A stretch of DNA of 64,000 nucleotides, taken from Thermoanaerobaculia bacterium (GTDB lineage: Bacteria; Acidobacteriota; Thermoanaerobaculia; Multivoradales; J023). The stretch spans positions 1-64,000 of the forward strand of contig JAUIJL010000003.1 of assembly GCA_030431255.1 (NCBI GenBank). Direction: 5' to 3'. Below, in pieces: positions 50,315-60,211 of this stretch (positions are counted from its first letter, which is position 1; every line of letters starts with the position of its first letter). Position numbers and translations under genes: made by a program. Below the pieces are notes generated by a model. The model saw only the letters and a program-made list of their open reading frames with translations. It did no database searches and was not told where the DNA came from.

Positions 50315-51657
50315 TTGGAATCCTCCGAAGCCGGTTCCGACTCGTCATCGTCGGGATCTTGCCCTTCCGTGGGCTCAGCTCCCGAAGCGGAGTCGATGGT
50401 CCGCTGCCAGAGCGATTGGAAGGCGGGGGAAAAGAAACGCTTGCCCGGGCCGCCCAGATTGCCCTTCTCATTGAGGGATTCCGCCAGCAGGATCTGCTCC
50501 TTGGCGGCATCTTGGAGCCCGGTGTCCTTCATGCCATCGGCGATAAAGAGTCCGTGATAACACGCCGCTTGTAGGAGGGAAGCGTGGTAGCGCGCGCGAT
50601 CCCGTTTGAGCTCCGCGGCTTCCAGAAGCTCCAGGGCGACTTGAAAATCCTGGTCCAGGAAAGCCTGGACCGCTTCGGTCAAGGCCTGGGGTGGCCGCCG
50701 AGATCGGGATCTCACCGTCTGGGCGCTCTTCTTCAGGCTGGCGGTGAGACTCTTCAGCTCTTCCAGACCGGCGTCCTGCCGTCGAGTTTCCGCTTGGCTC
50801 AGCTTGCGTCGCAAATCCTGGGCTCCGCGATCCAACCTAGGGGGAAACGGCTCCAGGTCTGAGATGGAATCCAAAACCTGCTGAGCCTCCTGCCGGGCAC
50901 CATCGAGCTCGCGGGCGGCGCCGCCGCGGGCGGCGTGGGCTTCGCCGAGCAAGGATTCGGCGTCCGAGGCTAGCTTTTCGAGGGCCTTCGCCCCTTGGTC
51001 GGCGTCCCGCCGCGCGGTTGCCAAGAGGTTCATGTCGAGGGATCGGTTGCCCTGCTGAGACTTCTTAGCGGCTCGGTCCAACAAGTCGGCAGCTTCTTGG
51101 CGGCGCGTGGCAAACGAGGGGGAGCCCGTCGACCAGGTCTTGGCCAGAGCGCCTTGACGACTGAGGCTGTCGACGGAGTCGAGGGTGTTGCGCCCTCGGT
51201 TGACGATCTGATCGATCTCTTCCTTGGCCTGGCGAGCGTCTGTGACCTCTTGCTCACATCGGGCTTTGCGCTTGGCGCGGTCCCGGCTCTCGTCGCTATT
51301 GGGTTTGACGATGGCGAATTTTTCCGATGTCTTCCAGGCTTCTAGGGCGCCGCGACAATCTCCCCGTTCTTGCAGCACGATCCCCAAATAGAAATAGGGC
51401 GTGTAGCGTGCGCCGAGGGGTCGCCGCTTGGCCGTGGGCTCGTCGGCGATGGCCGAGCGCAGGAGCTTTTCGGCCTCTTGCCAATTTTGGGCCTCCACCG
51501 CATCCCTGGCTTTCTTGAAATCGTCCCAATAATTGGCAAGGGCCGCTGAGGGTCCGCAGATCGCAACGATCCACACAGCGAGAAGGGAGATTCGCACGGC
51601 TCGGAGACCGCCCGGTCGCCGATGGAAAAGGGTTGAAGCTCGCGGTGTCCTTTGCAT
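50311..51657 (-). CDS. Exported TPR/coiled-coil protein
   Basis: The protein has 448 residues from ATG 51657 (GAAGG upstream); a TTG at 51678 would overlap the kinase gene. The signal peptide ends near ...GPSAALANYW. TPR-like helices follow (DFKKARDAVEAQNWQEAEKLLRSAI, RYTPYFYLGIVLQERGDCRGALEAWKTSE). Then come a long coiled coil (about 130-320) and a second TPR-like pair near the end (VQAFLDQDFQVALELLEAAELKR), closing with an acidic tail. The pattern recurs as a companion of transmembrane Ser/Thr kinases, as here (gap of 8 bases). A scaffold role in the periplasm is inferred. Confidence 0.8.
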   Translation of the reverse strand: MQRTPRASTLFHRRPGGLRAVRISLLAVWIVAICGPSAALANYWDDFKKARDAVEAQNWQEAEKLLRSAIADEPTAKRRPLGARYTPYFYLGIVLQERGDCRGALEAWKTSEKFAIVKPNSDESRDRAKRKARCEQEVTDARQAKEEIDQIVNRGRNTLDSVDSLSRQGALAKTWSTGSPSFATRRQEAADLLDRAAKKSQQGNRSLDMNLLATARRDADQGAKALEKLASDAESLLGEAHAARGGAARELDGARQEAQQVLDSISDLEPFPPRLDRGAQDLRRKLSQAETRRQDAGLEELKSLTASLKKSAQTVRSRSRRPPQALTEAVQAFLDQDFQVALELLEAAELKRDRARYHASLLQAACYHGLFIADGMKDTGLQDAAKEQILLAESLNEKGNLGGPGKRFFSPAFQSLWQRTIDSASGAEPTEGQDPDDDESEPASEDSN

Positions 51658-51665
51658 ATCAGCCT

Positions 51666-53762
51666 TCACTGCCACCAACCGTTGTCTTTGAAGAAGTCCA
51701 GCGGCAGAGGCTCGCCGAGCCGCTCGTTGCAGGTCACGATCGTTTCCGCGGTCACCTCCACCTCGCAGATGCGCTCTTGGTCCTCGGGCTGGTCGGCTTG
51801 CGGAAAATTGAGGGTCACGCGGTATAGGCCCTCGGGAGCGGGAAGAAATACCGGGGTCGTTGTGGATGCCGGCAGGCTCACCAAATTGCCCGAGTCATCG
51901 GTCACTTCCATGACCTCGGCCCATGGGGTCGCCACAACCACGATACCCGAGGACGGCGCGGCCGTGGCGAGTGGCTCGGTGGCGGTGGGCTCGAGGGGCT
52001 GCTCGACTTCCGGCGGTGCCTCGGTCTCGTCCTTGCCGCCGAGCCAGAGACCCAGACCCGCGGCGATCACCACCAACACCGCGATGCCGACACCGATGAG
52101 AAGCTTATGATGACCTCCAGAGCCGGCTTTCGAACCCGCCGGTGGGGCCTTGGCGGTCCTTGTCGTCCTGGCGGTAGGGGCCGCTTGCGGCGCTGGAGAG
52201 GTGCGGGCGTGGTCGAGCTTTATCGTCGGCAGATCCGGGCTCACCGCTGAGGGGGCTGCTTGCCCCGGGACCGCGGCAGGCACGGGGGGAAGCGGAGGAT
52301 CGGCCGGATGCCGAGTGGCCGGCAGCCCGGTGGTCTGCTCCCGCCGCTGGATCGTTTGTTCCAACTGGCTCATGGCCGCCTGCAAATCCCCGGACGCCAC
52401 GAGCTTGGAGATTTCCTCGGCGCTGGATTCCAGAACCGGTGGCGGCGAGCTCGTTCCCACGACGGTGGGCATTTCGTCGCCCCCTCCACTCGGGGAATCG
52501 ATCATTTCGACGAGCCCGGGCTCGAGCACCACCCTTTGGGTGACGGCGGTGTCCAGGTTGTCGTCCGCGCCGACGACGAAGGTAGAGTCCTCGGCCGCGG
52601 CGTCGGGTGTGCTCGGTGCCGCGTTGGGCGGTGCGGCGGAAGGCGGAGCGGGTGTTGGTGGAGAGGCGGCCGGCTGGGGCACGGGCGGGGTCGGCTGTTT
52701 GGGGGCGATACCTTGGGGGGTAATACGTTGGGGGGCAATACGTTGGGTTTCCGCGGCCACGGCGCCCATGGGCTGGGTGGCCTTGGCCGCCTTGATGTCC
52801 GCGGACGCCACTTCCCGGGTGACGTCTTTGGCGGTGCGGGCGATCAAGCTCTGGGACAAGATCGAGCCGGAGGTGCTGGGCTCGTCCTCAGTGTGAAAAC
52901 CGCTGGCCGGTGTGGTCGGTGGCGTGACAGCAGGCCATCGACCTTCCAACACCCCTTGGCGGATCTCCAGCAATCGACCCACCACGGTTTCCATATCGGG
53001 ACATCGCTTGCCCGCGTCTTTTTCCAGGCAGCGTCCGATCAAATCCGAGAGCTCCGGTGGGCAAGTCGGCCAGACGGTCGCCAATGGGTCGGGGGATTTG
53101 TAGAGGATCTGATAGACCAGGGCGGAGATGGTTTTGCCCCGGAACGGCCGTTGATAGCAGAGCAGCTCGTAGGCCAGCACACCGAAAGAAAAGATGTCCG
53201 CGCGATGGCTGACCTCGCCACCGCGGACTTGCTCGGGGGGCAGGTAGCTGGCGGTGCCCATGGTGACACCTTTTTGGGTCAGCTGACTTTCGTCGTTGGC
53301 CAGCTTGGCGATTCCGAAATCCATGATCTTCGCCCGCAGATCCGGCAGCACGCGGATATTGGCGGGTTTGATGTCGCGGTGGATGATGCCGCGGGTGTGG
53401 GCGTAGGCGAGCCCTCGGCCGATTTGCAGCAAGACGTCTAAACGTTGGGTGACGCTCCACGCTTCCCGGCGACGGATGATTTCCCGCAGGTCCTCGCCAC
53501 GGAGGAATTCCTGCACCAGGAACGGCACGCCGTTTTCTTCCGCGAAGGCCTGCACCGAGACGATATTTTCGTGCTCGAGCTGGCGAGAGATCTCCGCCTC
53601 GCGGGTAAAACGTTGACGCAGGGAGGGGTCTTCAAGGGTGCAAACCTTGATCGCCACGTCCTTCTTCATCAAGGGGTCCTGGCCGTGGTAGACCACGCCG
53701 AAGCTGCCTCGGCCCAATTGGCCGACGATGTCGTATCTTCCGAGCCGTTTGAAGCCGCTCAC
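51666..53762 (-). CDS. Transmembrane Ser/Thr protein kinase with periplasmic C-terminal domain
   Basis: The protein has 698 residues from GTG 53762 (GGAGG upstream). Kinase domain about 8-270: glycine loop L-G-R-G-S-F-G-V-V (16-24), K39, H128-R-D130-I-K-P-A-N, D-F-G-I-A-K and the [12 protein letters not shown] activation segment. The middle (about 280-550) is Pro/Ala-rich and disordered. One helix (about 552-574, [21 protein letters not shown]) leads to a short periplasmic domain with two cysteines ([22 protein letters not shown]), resembling a PEGA-like sandwich. It probably senses an envelope signal and phosphorylates cytoplasmic targets. Second gene of its operon. Confidence 0.94.
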   Translation of the reverse strand: MSGFKRLGRYDIVGQLGRGSFGVVYHGQDPLMKKDVAIKVCTLEDPSLRQRFTREAEISRQLEHENIVSVQAFAEENGVPFLVQEFLRGEDLREIIRRREAWSVTQRLDVLLQIGRGLAYAHTRGIIHRDIKPANIRVLPDLRAKIMDFGIAKLANDESQLTQKGVTMGTASYLPPEQVRGGEVSHRADIFSFGVLAYELLCYQRPFRGKTISALVYQILYKSPDPLATVWPTCPPELSDLIGRCLEKDAGKRCPDMETVVGRLLEIRQGVLEGRWPAVTPPTTPASGFHTEDEPSTSGSILSQSLIARTAKDVTREVASADIKAAKATQPMGAVAAETQRIAPQRITPQGIAPKQPTPPVPQPAASPPTPAPPSAAPPNAAPSTPDAAAEDSTFVVGADDNLDTAVTQRVVLEPGLVEMIDSPSGGGDEMPTVVGTSSPPPVLESSAEEISKLVASGDLQAAMSQLEQTIQRREQTTGLPATRHPADPPLPPVPAAVPGQAAPSAVSPDLPTIKLDHARTSPAPQAAPTARTTRTAKAPPAGSKAGSGGHHKLLIGVGIAVLVVIAAGLGLWLGGKDETEAPPEVEQPLEPTATEPLATAAPSSGIVVVATPWAEVMEVTDDSGNLVSLPASTTTPVFLPAPEGLYRVTLNFPQADQPEDQERICEVEVTAETIVTCNERLGEPLPLDFFKDNGWWQ

Positions 53763-53774
53763 GATACCTCCATC

Positions 53775-54413
53775 TTAACCGTGCTCCCCGCGTTGCTGCT
53801 GTCTTTGGTCTCGCCGCTGCCGGCCTTCTCGTTCTCGTGCTGAATTCTCTGCCGCGGCACCCGCTCGGTGCAAGCCCAGCCAATGAAAGGCGGCGATCAC
53901 CAGCGAGTGAGAAATGCGTTGCGAGCGCAATAGCCCGGGAATGGCGGTTTCGGGCTCGAGCACCACCCGGATGTCTTCGCCGTCATCGAGGGCCATTTCG
54001 CCGATTCGACGGGCGTTTTCGATCAAATAGGTGGCACAGACGTTGTTTTGAATCGCCGGGTTCGGATGGACATTGCCGAGAAAGATCGGTGGCTCGCCCA
54101 CATATCCGGTCTCTTCTTCCAGCTCCCGGGCGCCGGCGGCCCCCGGATCCTCGCCCTCCTCGATCATGCCGCCCGGAATCTCCAGGGTGAAATCGTCGAT
54201 GCCGTGACGGAATTGCTCGATCAGCACGACCTCTTGGTCGGGAGTGAGGGCCACAACATTGACCCAATTCGGCGCCTCGATCACTTGGTAGCGACCCACC
54301 TTGCCGGTGCGCGGAGAGCGTCGGTCCACGGGGCGGACCGAAAAGACTCGAAAGTCCGTGGCTTCTCCCTGCTTGAGGGTCGGCCAAAGCTCGAGCTGTG
54401 GAGAATCTTCCAT
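53775..54413 (-). CDS. NUDIX hydrolase (ADP-ribose pyrophosphatase-like)
   Basis: The protein has 212 residues from ATG 54413. The Nudix box is complete: G82-x5-E88-x7-R96-E97-L98-x-E100-E101-x-G103. Upstream WVNVVALTPDQEVVLIEQFRHGID and downstream PNPAIQNN are typical of ADP-ribose/nucleoside-diphosphate-sugar hydrolases. The last 30 residues are a Gln/Arg-rich tail not seen in the core family. First gene of the kinase operon; the kinase starts 13 bases later. Confidence 0.92.
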   Translation of the reverse strand: MEDSPQLELWPTLKQGEATDFRVFSVRPVDRRSPRTGKVGRYQVIEAPNWVNVVALTPDQEVVLIEQFRHGIDDFTLEIPGGMIEEGEDPGAAGARELEEETGYVGEPPIFLGNVHPNPAIQNNVCATYLIENARRIGEMALDDGEDIRVVLEPETAIPGLLRSQRISHSLVIAAFHWLGLHRAGAAAENSAREREGRQRRDQRQQQRGEHG

Positions 54414-54546
54414 CGATTAAGGAGCTCCGTCAAAAGTGGCTCCGGCGCCTCGCGACGAAGCGGGTCAAAGGTCGGGGCGGGTCGCCGAGTGGACGGGCCG
54501 TCCGCACTTGCAGTCCGGGCCGCCATGCCATAACGTCCGGGGCGAT

Positions 54547-55809
54547 ATGGAGGGCACACGAAATCTACCATGGCACGGGCGTCTTCACTGGCGAATCCTG
54601 ATAGCCATGGCGGCCGGCATCTTGGTCGGCCACGTGGGTGGAGCCGAGGTGGTTCCTTGGTTGGGGTGGCTGGGCACGCTTTTCGTCAAGCTGCTGCGCA
54701 TGATCATTGTGCCTTTGGTGTTGACGTCCATCGTCACCGGCGTCTCCTCTTTGGGCGATAGCCGCAACCTCGGCCGACTCTTCAGCAAGACCCTCGGTTA
54801 TTACGTGCTGACCAGCTTTCTCGCCGCCACGGTCGGTCTGATCTTCGTCAACATCATCAAGCCGGGGGTCGGGGCCGAGCTGACGGCGGCGATCCAAGAA
54901 GAGCTGCCGGAGCTGAGCAGCCCGTCCTCGCCGGTCCAGCTGTTGCTCGACATCGTGCCCCAGAACGTAATTCAGGCGGCGGCCGAAGCGGATATGCTGG
55001 CGCTGATCTTCTTCTGCATCCTCTTCGGCATGTCGATCGCCGCGCTGCCGGAGAATCATCGGGTGGTGCTCAACGGTTTCTTTGAAGCCGCCTTCCAAGC
55101 GATGATGAAGCTGACCGGTGGGGTGATTCAATTCGCTCCCATCGGCGTTTTCGGCCTGATGGTCAGGACGGTCGGCGAAACCGGCTTTTCGGCCTTCAAA
55201 GCCCTCGGGCTTTACATGATCACCATCGCCAGTGGATTGACCGTGCACCTTCTGGTGGTGCTGCCCATGCTGTTGATCCTGCTGGGCCGCATCCGACCGT
55301 CGATACATTTTCGCAATATGGGAGAAGCCATCGCCATGGCATTCTCCACCAGCTCCTCGGGGGCGACTCTGCCGGTGACTTTGAGGTCGGTGGAGGAGAA
55401 GGTCGGGGTTCCCAACCGTATTTCCTCGTTCGTGCTGCCCATGGGGGCGACCGTCAACATGGACGGCACGGCGTTGTACGAATGCGCCGGTGTGCTGTTC
55501 ATCGCCCAAGTTTTGGGGGTCGAGCTGACCCTGGGCCAACAGGTGATCGTGGTGGCGACCGCTTTGTTGGCATCGATCGGTGCCGCCGCGGTGCCGTCGG
55601 CCGGTTTGGTGATTATTTTCTTGGTGCTCGAAGCGGTGAATCTCCGCGGTCCGGAGGTCGAAACCATCGTCGGCATGATGCTCGCCATCGATCGACCGTT
55701 GGATATGTATCGGACGGTCGTCAACGTATTCTCCGACTCCTGCGGAGCGGCAATCATCGCCAAATCCGAAGGGGTCGAGCACGTGAACGAGCGGGTGGCC
55801 GACACATAG
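54547..55809 (+). CDS. Dicarboxylate/amino acid:cation symporter (DAACS family)
   Basis: The protein has 420 residues from ATG 54547; the open frame back to 54436 is not supported. Eight helices and two hairpins are seen. HP1 carries A-F-S-T-S-S-S-G-A-T-L-P-V-T; helix 7 carries P-M-G-A-T-V-N-M-D-G-T-A-L-Y (the NMDGT cation motif). HP2 carries A-A-V-P-S-A-G, and helix 8 carries D-R-P-L-D-M-Y-R-T-V-V-N-V with the substrate Asp/Arg/Asn positions. It transports glutamate, aspartate or C4-dicarboxylates with sodium or protons. It shares a divergent 130-base region with the NUDIX gene. Confidence 0.95.
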   Translation: MEGTRNLPWHGRLHWRILIAMAAGILVGHVGGAEVVPWLGWLGTLFVKLLRMIIVPLVLTSIVTGVSSLGDSRNLGRLFSKTLGYYVLTSFLAATVGLIFVNIIKPGVGAELTAAIQEELPELSSPSSPVQLLLDIVPQNVIQAAAEADMLALIFFCILFGMSIAALPENHRVVLNGFFEAAFQAMMKLTGGVIQFAPIGVFGLMVRTVGETGFSAFKALGLYMITIASGLTVHLLVVLPMLLILLGRIRPSIHFRNMGEAIAMAFSTSSSGATLPVTLRSVEEKVGVPNRISSFVLPMGATVNMDGTALYECAGVLFIAQVLGVELTLGQQVIVVATALLASIGAAAVPSAGLVIIFLVLEAVNLRGPEVETIVGMMLAIDRPLDMYRTVVNVFSDSCGAAIIAKSEGVEHVNERVADT

Positions 55810-55859
55810 CTGAGCGCCGGCTCGATTCCGGTCAGCGGATTCGAATTTCAGGAGACAAG

Positions 55860-56675
55860 ATGAGTCGTTTGAAGTTGAAGAGGGTGTTGGTGACCGGTGC
55901 TGCTCGCGGCGTGGGAAAAGTGATTGCCGAGCGCTTCGCCGCGGCCGGCTGCGAGCTGGTGATCACGGACATCCAAGAAGAGCTGTTGGCAGAAACCCGG
56001 GCGGAGCTGGAAGCGACGGGGACCCGTTGCAACGCCTACGTGCTGGACGTGACGGACGTCGATCGCATCGCCCAGGTGAAAGAAGAGATTCATCGGGATA
56101 TGGGCAAGATCGATATCTTGATCAACAACGCGGGTGTGGTCTTCGGTGGTCCCTTTCTCGACGTGAGCATGGCCCAACACCAGCTCACGTATCGGGTCAA
56201 CACCGAAGGGCCGATGGCCATGACCCACGCGTTTCTTCCCGACCTGATCGACGGCGGCCACGGACATTTGGTATTTATTGCCAGCGCCTCCGGCTTCGTC
56301 GGCCTGCCCAACGGTGCGTCCTACGCTTCGAGCAAATGGGCGGTGATCGGTTTCGCCGAGTCGATTCGCGCCGAGCTCAAGCACCAAGGTCATAAGCAGG
56401 TGGACGTCACCACGGTCTGCCCGACCTACATCAACACCGGCATGTTCGAAGGGGTGGAGCCGCCCAAAACCACGGCTTTCCTCGAGCCCGGCTTTATCGC
56501 CGACAAAGTGGTGCAAGCGGTGGAGAAGAGGCAGGTCTGGGTGCTCGAGCCGTGGATCGTGAAGCTGACACCTTTCCTGAAGCATTGCCTGCCGACCCCG
56601 GTCTCTGATTTTCTGTCCGAAGCCTTCGGTGCCAACCGGAGCATGGACCATTGGAGCGGGCACGAAACCCATTGA
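55860..56675 (+). CDS. Short-chain dehydrogenase (SDR) of the 17-beta-HSD11/classical type
   Basis: The protein has 271 residues from ATG 55860 (CAGGAGAC upstream). The cofactor motif is V-T-G-A-A-R-G-V-G (11-19), with D37 after beta2 pointing to NAD; N-N-A-G is at 89-92 and the catalytic Y155-A-S-S-K159. C-terminal C-P-T-Y-I-N-T-G-M-F and a membrane-tending end resemble retinol/hydroxysteroid dehydrogenases of the SDR16C group. The substrate is a hydrophobic alcohol by analogy. It follows the symporter by 50 bases and directly precedes the TraB-like gene. Confidence 0.9.
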   Translation: MSRLKLKRVLVTGAARGVGKVIAERFAAAGCELVITDIQEELLAETRAELEATGTRCNAYVLDVTDVDRIAQVKEEIHRDMGKIDILINNAGVVFGGPFLDVSMAQHQLTYRVNTEGPMAMTHAFLPDLIDGGHGHLVFIASASGFVGLPNGASYASSKWAVIGFAESIRAELKHQGHKQVDVTTVCPTYINTGMFEGVEPPKTTAFLEPGFIADKVVQAVEKRQVWVLEPWIVKLTPFLKHCLPTPVSDFLSEAFGANRSMDHWSGHETH

Positions 56676-58052
56676 TTGGACCCATTGATCTCAAGTGCGG
56701 TGGCTCGGGCGACCGCACAGTTGTTCGATTCCGAGGTTGCTTTGACAGATCCTAAACTTCCTGAAGAACCCGACTCGCCGGCTGGGGCTACCGTGGATGG
56801 GGCCGCCGCGAATGGCGACGAGGGGACGCCGCCGGATAGCCAATCTTCTACATCTTCCGCGTCTTCCGAGAGCGAGTCGGATTCGCCGTATCCCCAAGAA
56901 GTGCGGATTCTCGACCTGGACGGTCGACGATTCGTCTTGGTGGGAACCGCCCATGTTTCACGATCGTCGGTGGAGCTGGTCCATCGGGTCATCGAGCAGG
57001 AAAAGCCCGATTGTGTCTGTGTGGAGCTGGACCCCCAGCGAGCGGAATCCCTCTCCCAGAAGACCAAATGGGAAGATCTCGACCTCAAGCAGCTGATTCG
57101 CAAGAAGCAGCTGACCACGCTGCTGGTGAATCTGTTGCTGGCTTCTTACCAAAAGAAGCTGGGCAATGAGCTCGGGGTGCAGCCGGGCATGGAGCTACAG
57201 GAAGCTCGGGTGGTAGCGGAGGAGATGGGCATTCCGGTGACCCTCTGCGATCGCGATGTGCGCGTGACCCTGCGCCGAGCCACCCACGCCACCCCGTTCT
57301 TCCGCCGTTTGCTGTTGATGTCCGAGCTCATCTTGACCATGTTCGACGGTCCCGACGTCACCGAGGAGCAGCTGGAAGAGCTGCGCGAGCAGGACGTGCT
57401 GACGGAGATGATGGAAGAGCTCGGGCGACGTCATCCGAGCCTGAAGCAGGTCCTGATCGACGAGCGGGATTCTTATCTCGCCCAGAAGATCCACGATTCA
57501 CCGGGTCAGCACCTGGTGGCGGTGGTCGGCGCGGGACACCTGAAGGGCATCGAGCGCGCGCTGAGGGAGCACGAGCAAGTCGATCTCGAAAAGCTGGAGG
57601 TGATCCCGCCGGTCAGCCCGTTCTGGAAGCTCGTGGGCTGGGCGGTTCCGGTGTTGATCTTGGGAGCCATCGGCTACATCGGTTGGTCCCAGGGTTTGGC
57701 CGAGGCCGGCGACAACGCTCTATTTTGGATCCTGGCCAACGCGATTCCCGCTGGAATTGGCGCGATCTTGGCTTGGTCTCATCCACTCACCATCCTGGCC
57801 GCCTGCGTGGCCGCGCCCCTTGCCAGCCTGTCGCCGATCATCGGCACCGCCTACATCACGGCCTTTGTGCAGACCTGGGTCGCCCCGCCCAAAGTGCGGG
57901 AGTTTCAAACCGTGGCGGAAGACATCGCCAAGGTTCGGATGTGGTGGAAAAATCGTCTGTTGAAGATTTTCTTGGCCTATCTCTTGCCGGGCATCGGCAG
58001 CATGATCGGCAGCGTGGTAGGCGGCGGCAAGATTCTCTCGGAGCTGTTCTAA
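56676..58052 (+). CDS. TraB/PrgY/GumN-family membrane protein
   Basis: This 458-residue ORF begins with TTG at 56676, immediately after the SDR stop; GTG 56700 and TTG 56742 are also in frame, and the first 70 residues are an acidic, Ser-rich leader. The TraB domain shows FVLVGTAHVSRSSVELVHRVIEQEKPDCVCVELD, REAR-like MELQEARVVAEEMG and VVGAGHLKGIERAL (GxxH of the second half). Three to four helices close the protein. The family, including the pheromone shutdown protein PrgY, is thought to act as membrane-bound metallopeptidase or inhibitor; the activity here is unknown. The next gene, a kinase, follows by 23 bases. Confidence 0.88.
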   Translation: MDPLISSAVARATAQLFDSEVALTDPKLPEEPDSPAGATVDGAAANGDEGTPPDSQSSTSSASSESESDSPYPQEVRILDLDGRRFVLVGTAHVSRSSVELVHRVIEQEKPDCVCVELDPQRAESLSQKTKWEDLDLKQLIRKKQLTTLLVNLLLASYQKKLGNELGVQPGMELQEARVVAEEMGIPVTLCDRDVRVTLRRATHATPFFRRLLLMSELILTMFDGPDVTEEQLEELREQDVLTEMMEELGRRHPSLKQVLIDERDSYLAQKIHDSPGQHLVAVVGAGHLKGIERALREHEQVDLEKLEVIPPVSPFWKLVGWAVPVLILGAIGYIGWSQGLAEAGDNALFWILANAIPAGIGAILAWSHPLTILAACVAAPLASLSPIIGTAYITAFVQTWVAPPKVREFQTVAEDIAKVRMWWKNRLLKIFLAYLLPGIGSMIGSVVGGGKILSELF

Positions 58053-58075
58053 CAGGCTGCTGAAACGGGACGGCC

Positions 58076-60115
58076 GTGAGCTCTCAACCCCAAGACGAAA
58101 CCCTTCCCCAATCGGATCAAGATCTCCAGGCCGCCCTGGAGCGGGCCGAGCGGTCCGCGGGTCGAGGAGCCGTGGATGCTCCGGCGCAGATTCCGGGCTA
58201 TGAGCTGATCCGTCCCTTGGGCCGAGGCGCTTTCGGAGAGGTCTGGCTGGCCCTGGCCGGAAATACTCGTCGTGAGGTGGCGATCAAGATCTTCACCCGT
58301 CGTTCGGGTTTGGATTGGCAGCTGCTGCGTCGAGAGGTCGAAAAGATGGCCGCGGTGGCCACCGAGCGCCGGGTGGTGCAATTGCTCGAGGTGGGCTGGG
58401 AAGGGGAGCATCCCTACTTCGTCATGGAGCTCTTGCCCGGAGGTTCCTTGGCGGAGGCTCTGGACGGCGTGCGACCGCCTGTCGAAAAGTCCGTGGGTTA
58501 TTTCCGTGAGGTGGCCGAGGCGTTGGTCTATCTCCACAGCAAGGCCATCATCCATTGCGATCTCAAACCGGCCAATGTGCTCTTGGACGGTCACGGGGGC
58601 ATTCGTTTGGGGGATTTCGGCCAGGCCAGAGCTCGCCATGAGCGAGGCTCGGTGGCGGGCACGCTGTTCTACATGGCCCCGGAGCAAGCGACTCTCAATG
58701 CTCGGCCCGATGTGCGCTCGGATCTCTACAGCCTGGGGGCGATCCTCTTTGCGCTGTTGACCGGTCACCCTCCCCACGCCACGTCGGAGAACAGCCGGGA
58801 GCTGGCCAGCTCCTCGACGGTGACCGACCGGCTGGAAAAATACCGCCGGCTGCTGCAATCCGCCGAATCACCCCTTCAACATCCGGATATTCAGCGGCTC
58901 GACAAGCCTTTGCAGTCGATTCTTAGGCGCTGCCTGGATCCCGATCCCGCCGAGCGATTCGCCAACGCTCAACAGGTGCTCGACGCCGTGGATGCTCGGC
59001 AGCGGATCCGTCAGCAGCGCCCTCTTTTGATCTTCGGGCTGTTGGCTCCCCTGGTGCTGTGGGTGGGCACGGCGGCCCTCGGCTTGGGGGCCTTCGACGC
59101 CACGGTCGCCGGCGCGCGAGCGACGCTGGTGGAGCAAGCCCTGGCGGCCGGCTCGGCCACGGCTAAAGTCGCCGCGGCCGCGGTCGACTACAACCTCAAC
59201 GGGGTGGAGAGGCGGGTCAGCCGGGAGGCGTCCCGCTCCCGCCTGGTCGAGCTCATGGAGAAGCCGTCGAGCTCCGCTTCCCAAGCGTTGCAGGACTATG
59301 CCGACGAGCTCTATGAGTCTTATCGCCGGCGCGATTTCTTCAGCTGGGTGATTGCCGACCACAATGCGGTTGCCCAGGCCCGGGCGCCTTTTGATGCTCG
59401 GGTCGTGGGTAGCTCCTACGGTTATCGGGAGTGGTTTTCCGCCAGGGTCGAGTCCCTTCATGGGGATCATCCCGTGGATACCAGCCCGCGGACAGAACCG
59501 GGTTTGACCCTGGCGTTTCGCAGCACCGCCCAAGGCGAGCCGGTGCTGATCAGCGTGGCGGCGCCTATTCTCGCGTCTCCGTCTCCGGCACCCGAGGTCC
59601 TGTCTCCGGCCCCCGGGGCTCTGTCTCCGGCACCCGAGGTCCTCGGTGTGGTGGCCGCGACCCTGCACTTGGAAACGTTTCACGAATGGCTGGGTCGGGC
59701 CGAGTCGTTACGGCCCGAAAGCTGCCCGGAGCGCATGATTCTTCTGCTCAATCGGGGCCAGCTCGTCCGCCATCCCTGCCCGTCGTCCACGGCCCCTCCT
59801 TTGCCTGTTTCCGCGGCTGAGTTCTTCGACCGACCGTCGGTGCAAGAGTTGTTGTCGAGCGAGTCGTTGACCCATGCTGAATTCGAAGATCCGCTGAATC
59901 CCGGCACCGAATACCTGGCCGTCGCGGCCAGGTTGCAAGGCCACCCGGATTGGACGGCGTTGGTGCTCGAGGAGAAGGCCAATGCCCTGGCACCGTTGCG
60001 CGATCTGGCGCGCGGGCTGCGCAAGTTGGCGGCAGTCGGTTTGGCGGTCGGCCTGCTCATGGTCCTTTGCCTCTACGCCCTCCTATTTCGGGTCATTCGT
60101 TCGCCCCGCTCCTGA
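58076..60115 (+). CDS. Transmembrane Ser/Thr kinase with extracytoplasmic sensor domain
   Basis: The protein has 679 residues. Kinase domain about 42-305: L-G-R-G-A-F-G-E-V, V-A-I-K, H160-C161-D162-L-K-P-A-N (Cys in place of the Arg of the HRD motif), D-F-G-Q-A-R and YMAPEQ. Two helices (about 316-340 and 651-673) enclose a 310-residue extracytoplasmic domain. It begins with a long helix (ATLVEQALAAGSATAKVAAAAVDYNLNGVERRVS) and contains VVGSSYGYREWFSARVES, the pattern of dCache-type ligand sensors. A 21-bp DNA repeat adds three S-P-A-P units in one loop. It is probably a ligand-sensing kinase co-transcribed with the TraB-like gene. Confidence 0.92.
   Translation: MSSQPQDETLPQSDQDLQAALERAERSAGRGAVDAPAQIPGYELIRPLGRGAFGEVWLALAGNTRREVAIKIFTRRSGLDWQLLRREVEKMAAVATERRVVQLLEVGWEGEHPYFVMELLPGGSLAEALDGVRPPVEKSVGYFREVAEALVYLHSKAIIHCDLKPANVLLDGHGGIRLGDFGQARARHERGSVAGTLFYMAPEQATLNARPDVRSDLYSLGAILFALLTGHPPHATSENSRELASSSTVTDRLEKYRRLLQSAESPLQHPDIQRLDKPLQSILRRCLDPDPAERFANAQQVLDAVDARQRIRQQRPLLIFGLLAPLVLWVGTAALGLGAFDATVAGARATLVEQALAAGSATAKVAAAAVDYNLNGVERRVSREASRSRLVELMEKPSSSASQALQDYADELYESYRRRDFFSWVIADHNAVAQARAPFDARVVGSSYGYREWFSARVESLHGDHPVDTSPRTEPGLTLAFRSTAQGEPVLISVAAPILASPSPAPEVLSPAPGALSPAPEVLGVVAATLHLETFHEWLGRAESLRPESCPERMILLLNRGQLVRHPCPSSTAPPLPVSAAEFFDRPSVQELLSSESLTHAEFEDPLNPGTEYLAVAARLQGHPDWTALVLEEKANALAPLRDLARGLRKLAAVGLAVGLLMVLCLYALLFRVIRSPRS
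59579..59641 (+). repeat. 21-bp in-frame tandem repeat x3 inside the sensor kinase
   Basis: Units at 59579-59599, 59600-59620 and 59621-59641 each encode (P/L)-S-P-A-P-(E/G)-(V/A). The first and third are almost identical. It lengthens a Pro-rich loop of the extracytoplasmic domain without shifting the frame. Confidence 0.88.
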
Positions 60116-60211
60116 TCGCTCGCGGCCCCTTTTGGACGGCCGTGCTTGCCGTTTCGTAAGCCTGGGTGGTGATGCAGAGCACAGCGGAACGACGATTCGG
60201 AGGGATTCACC

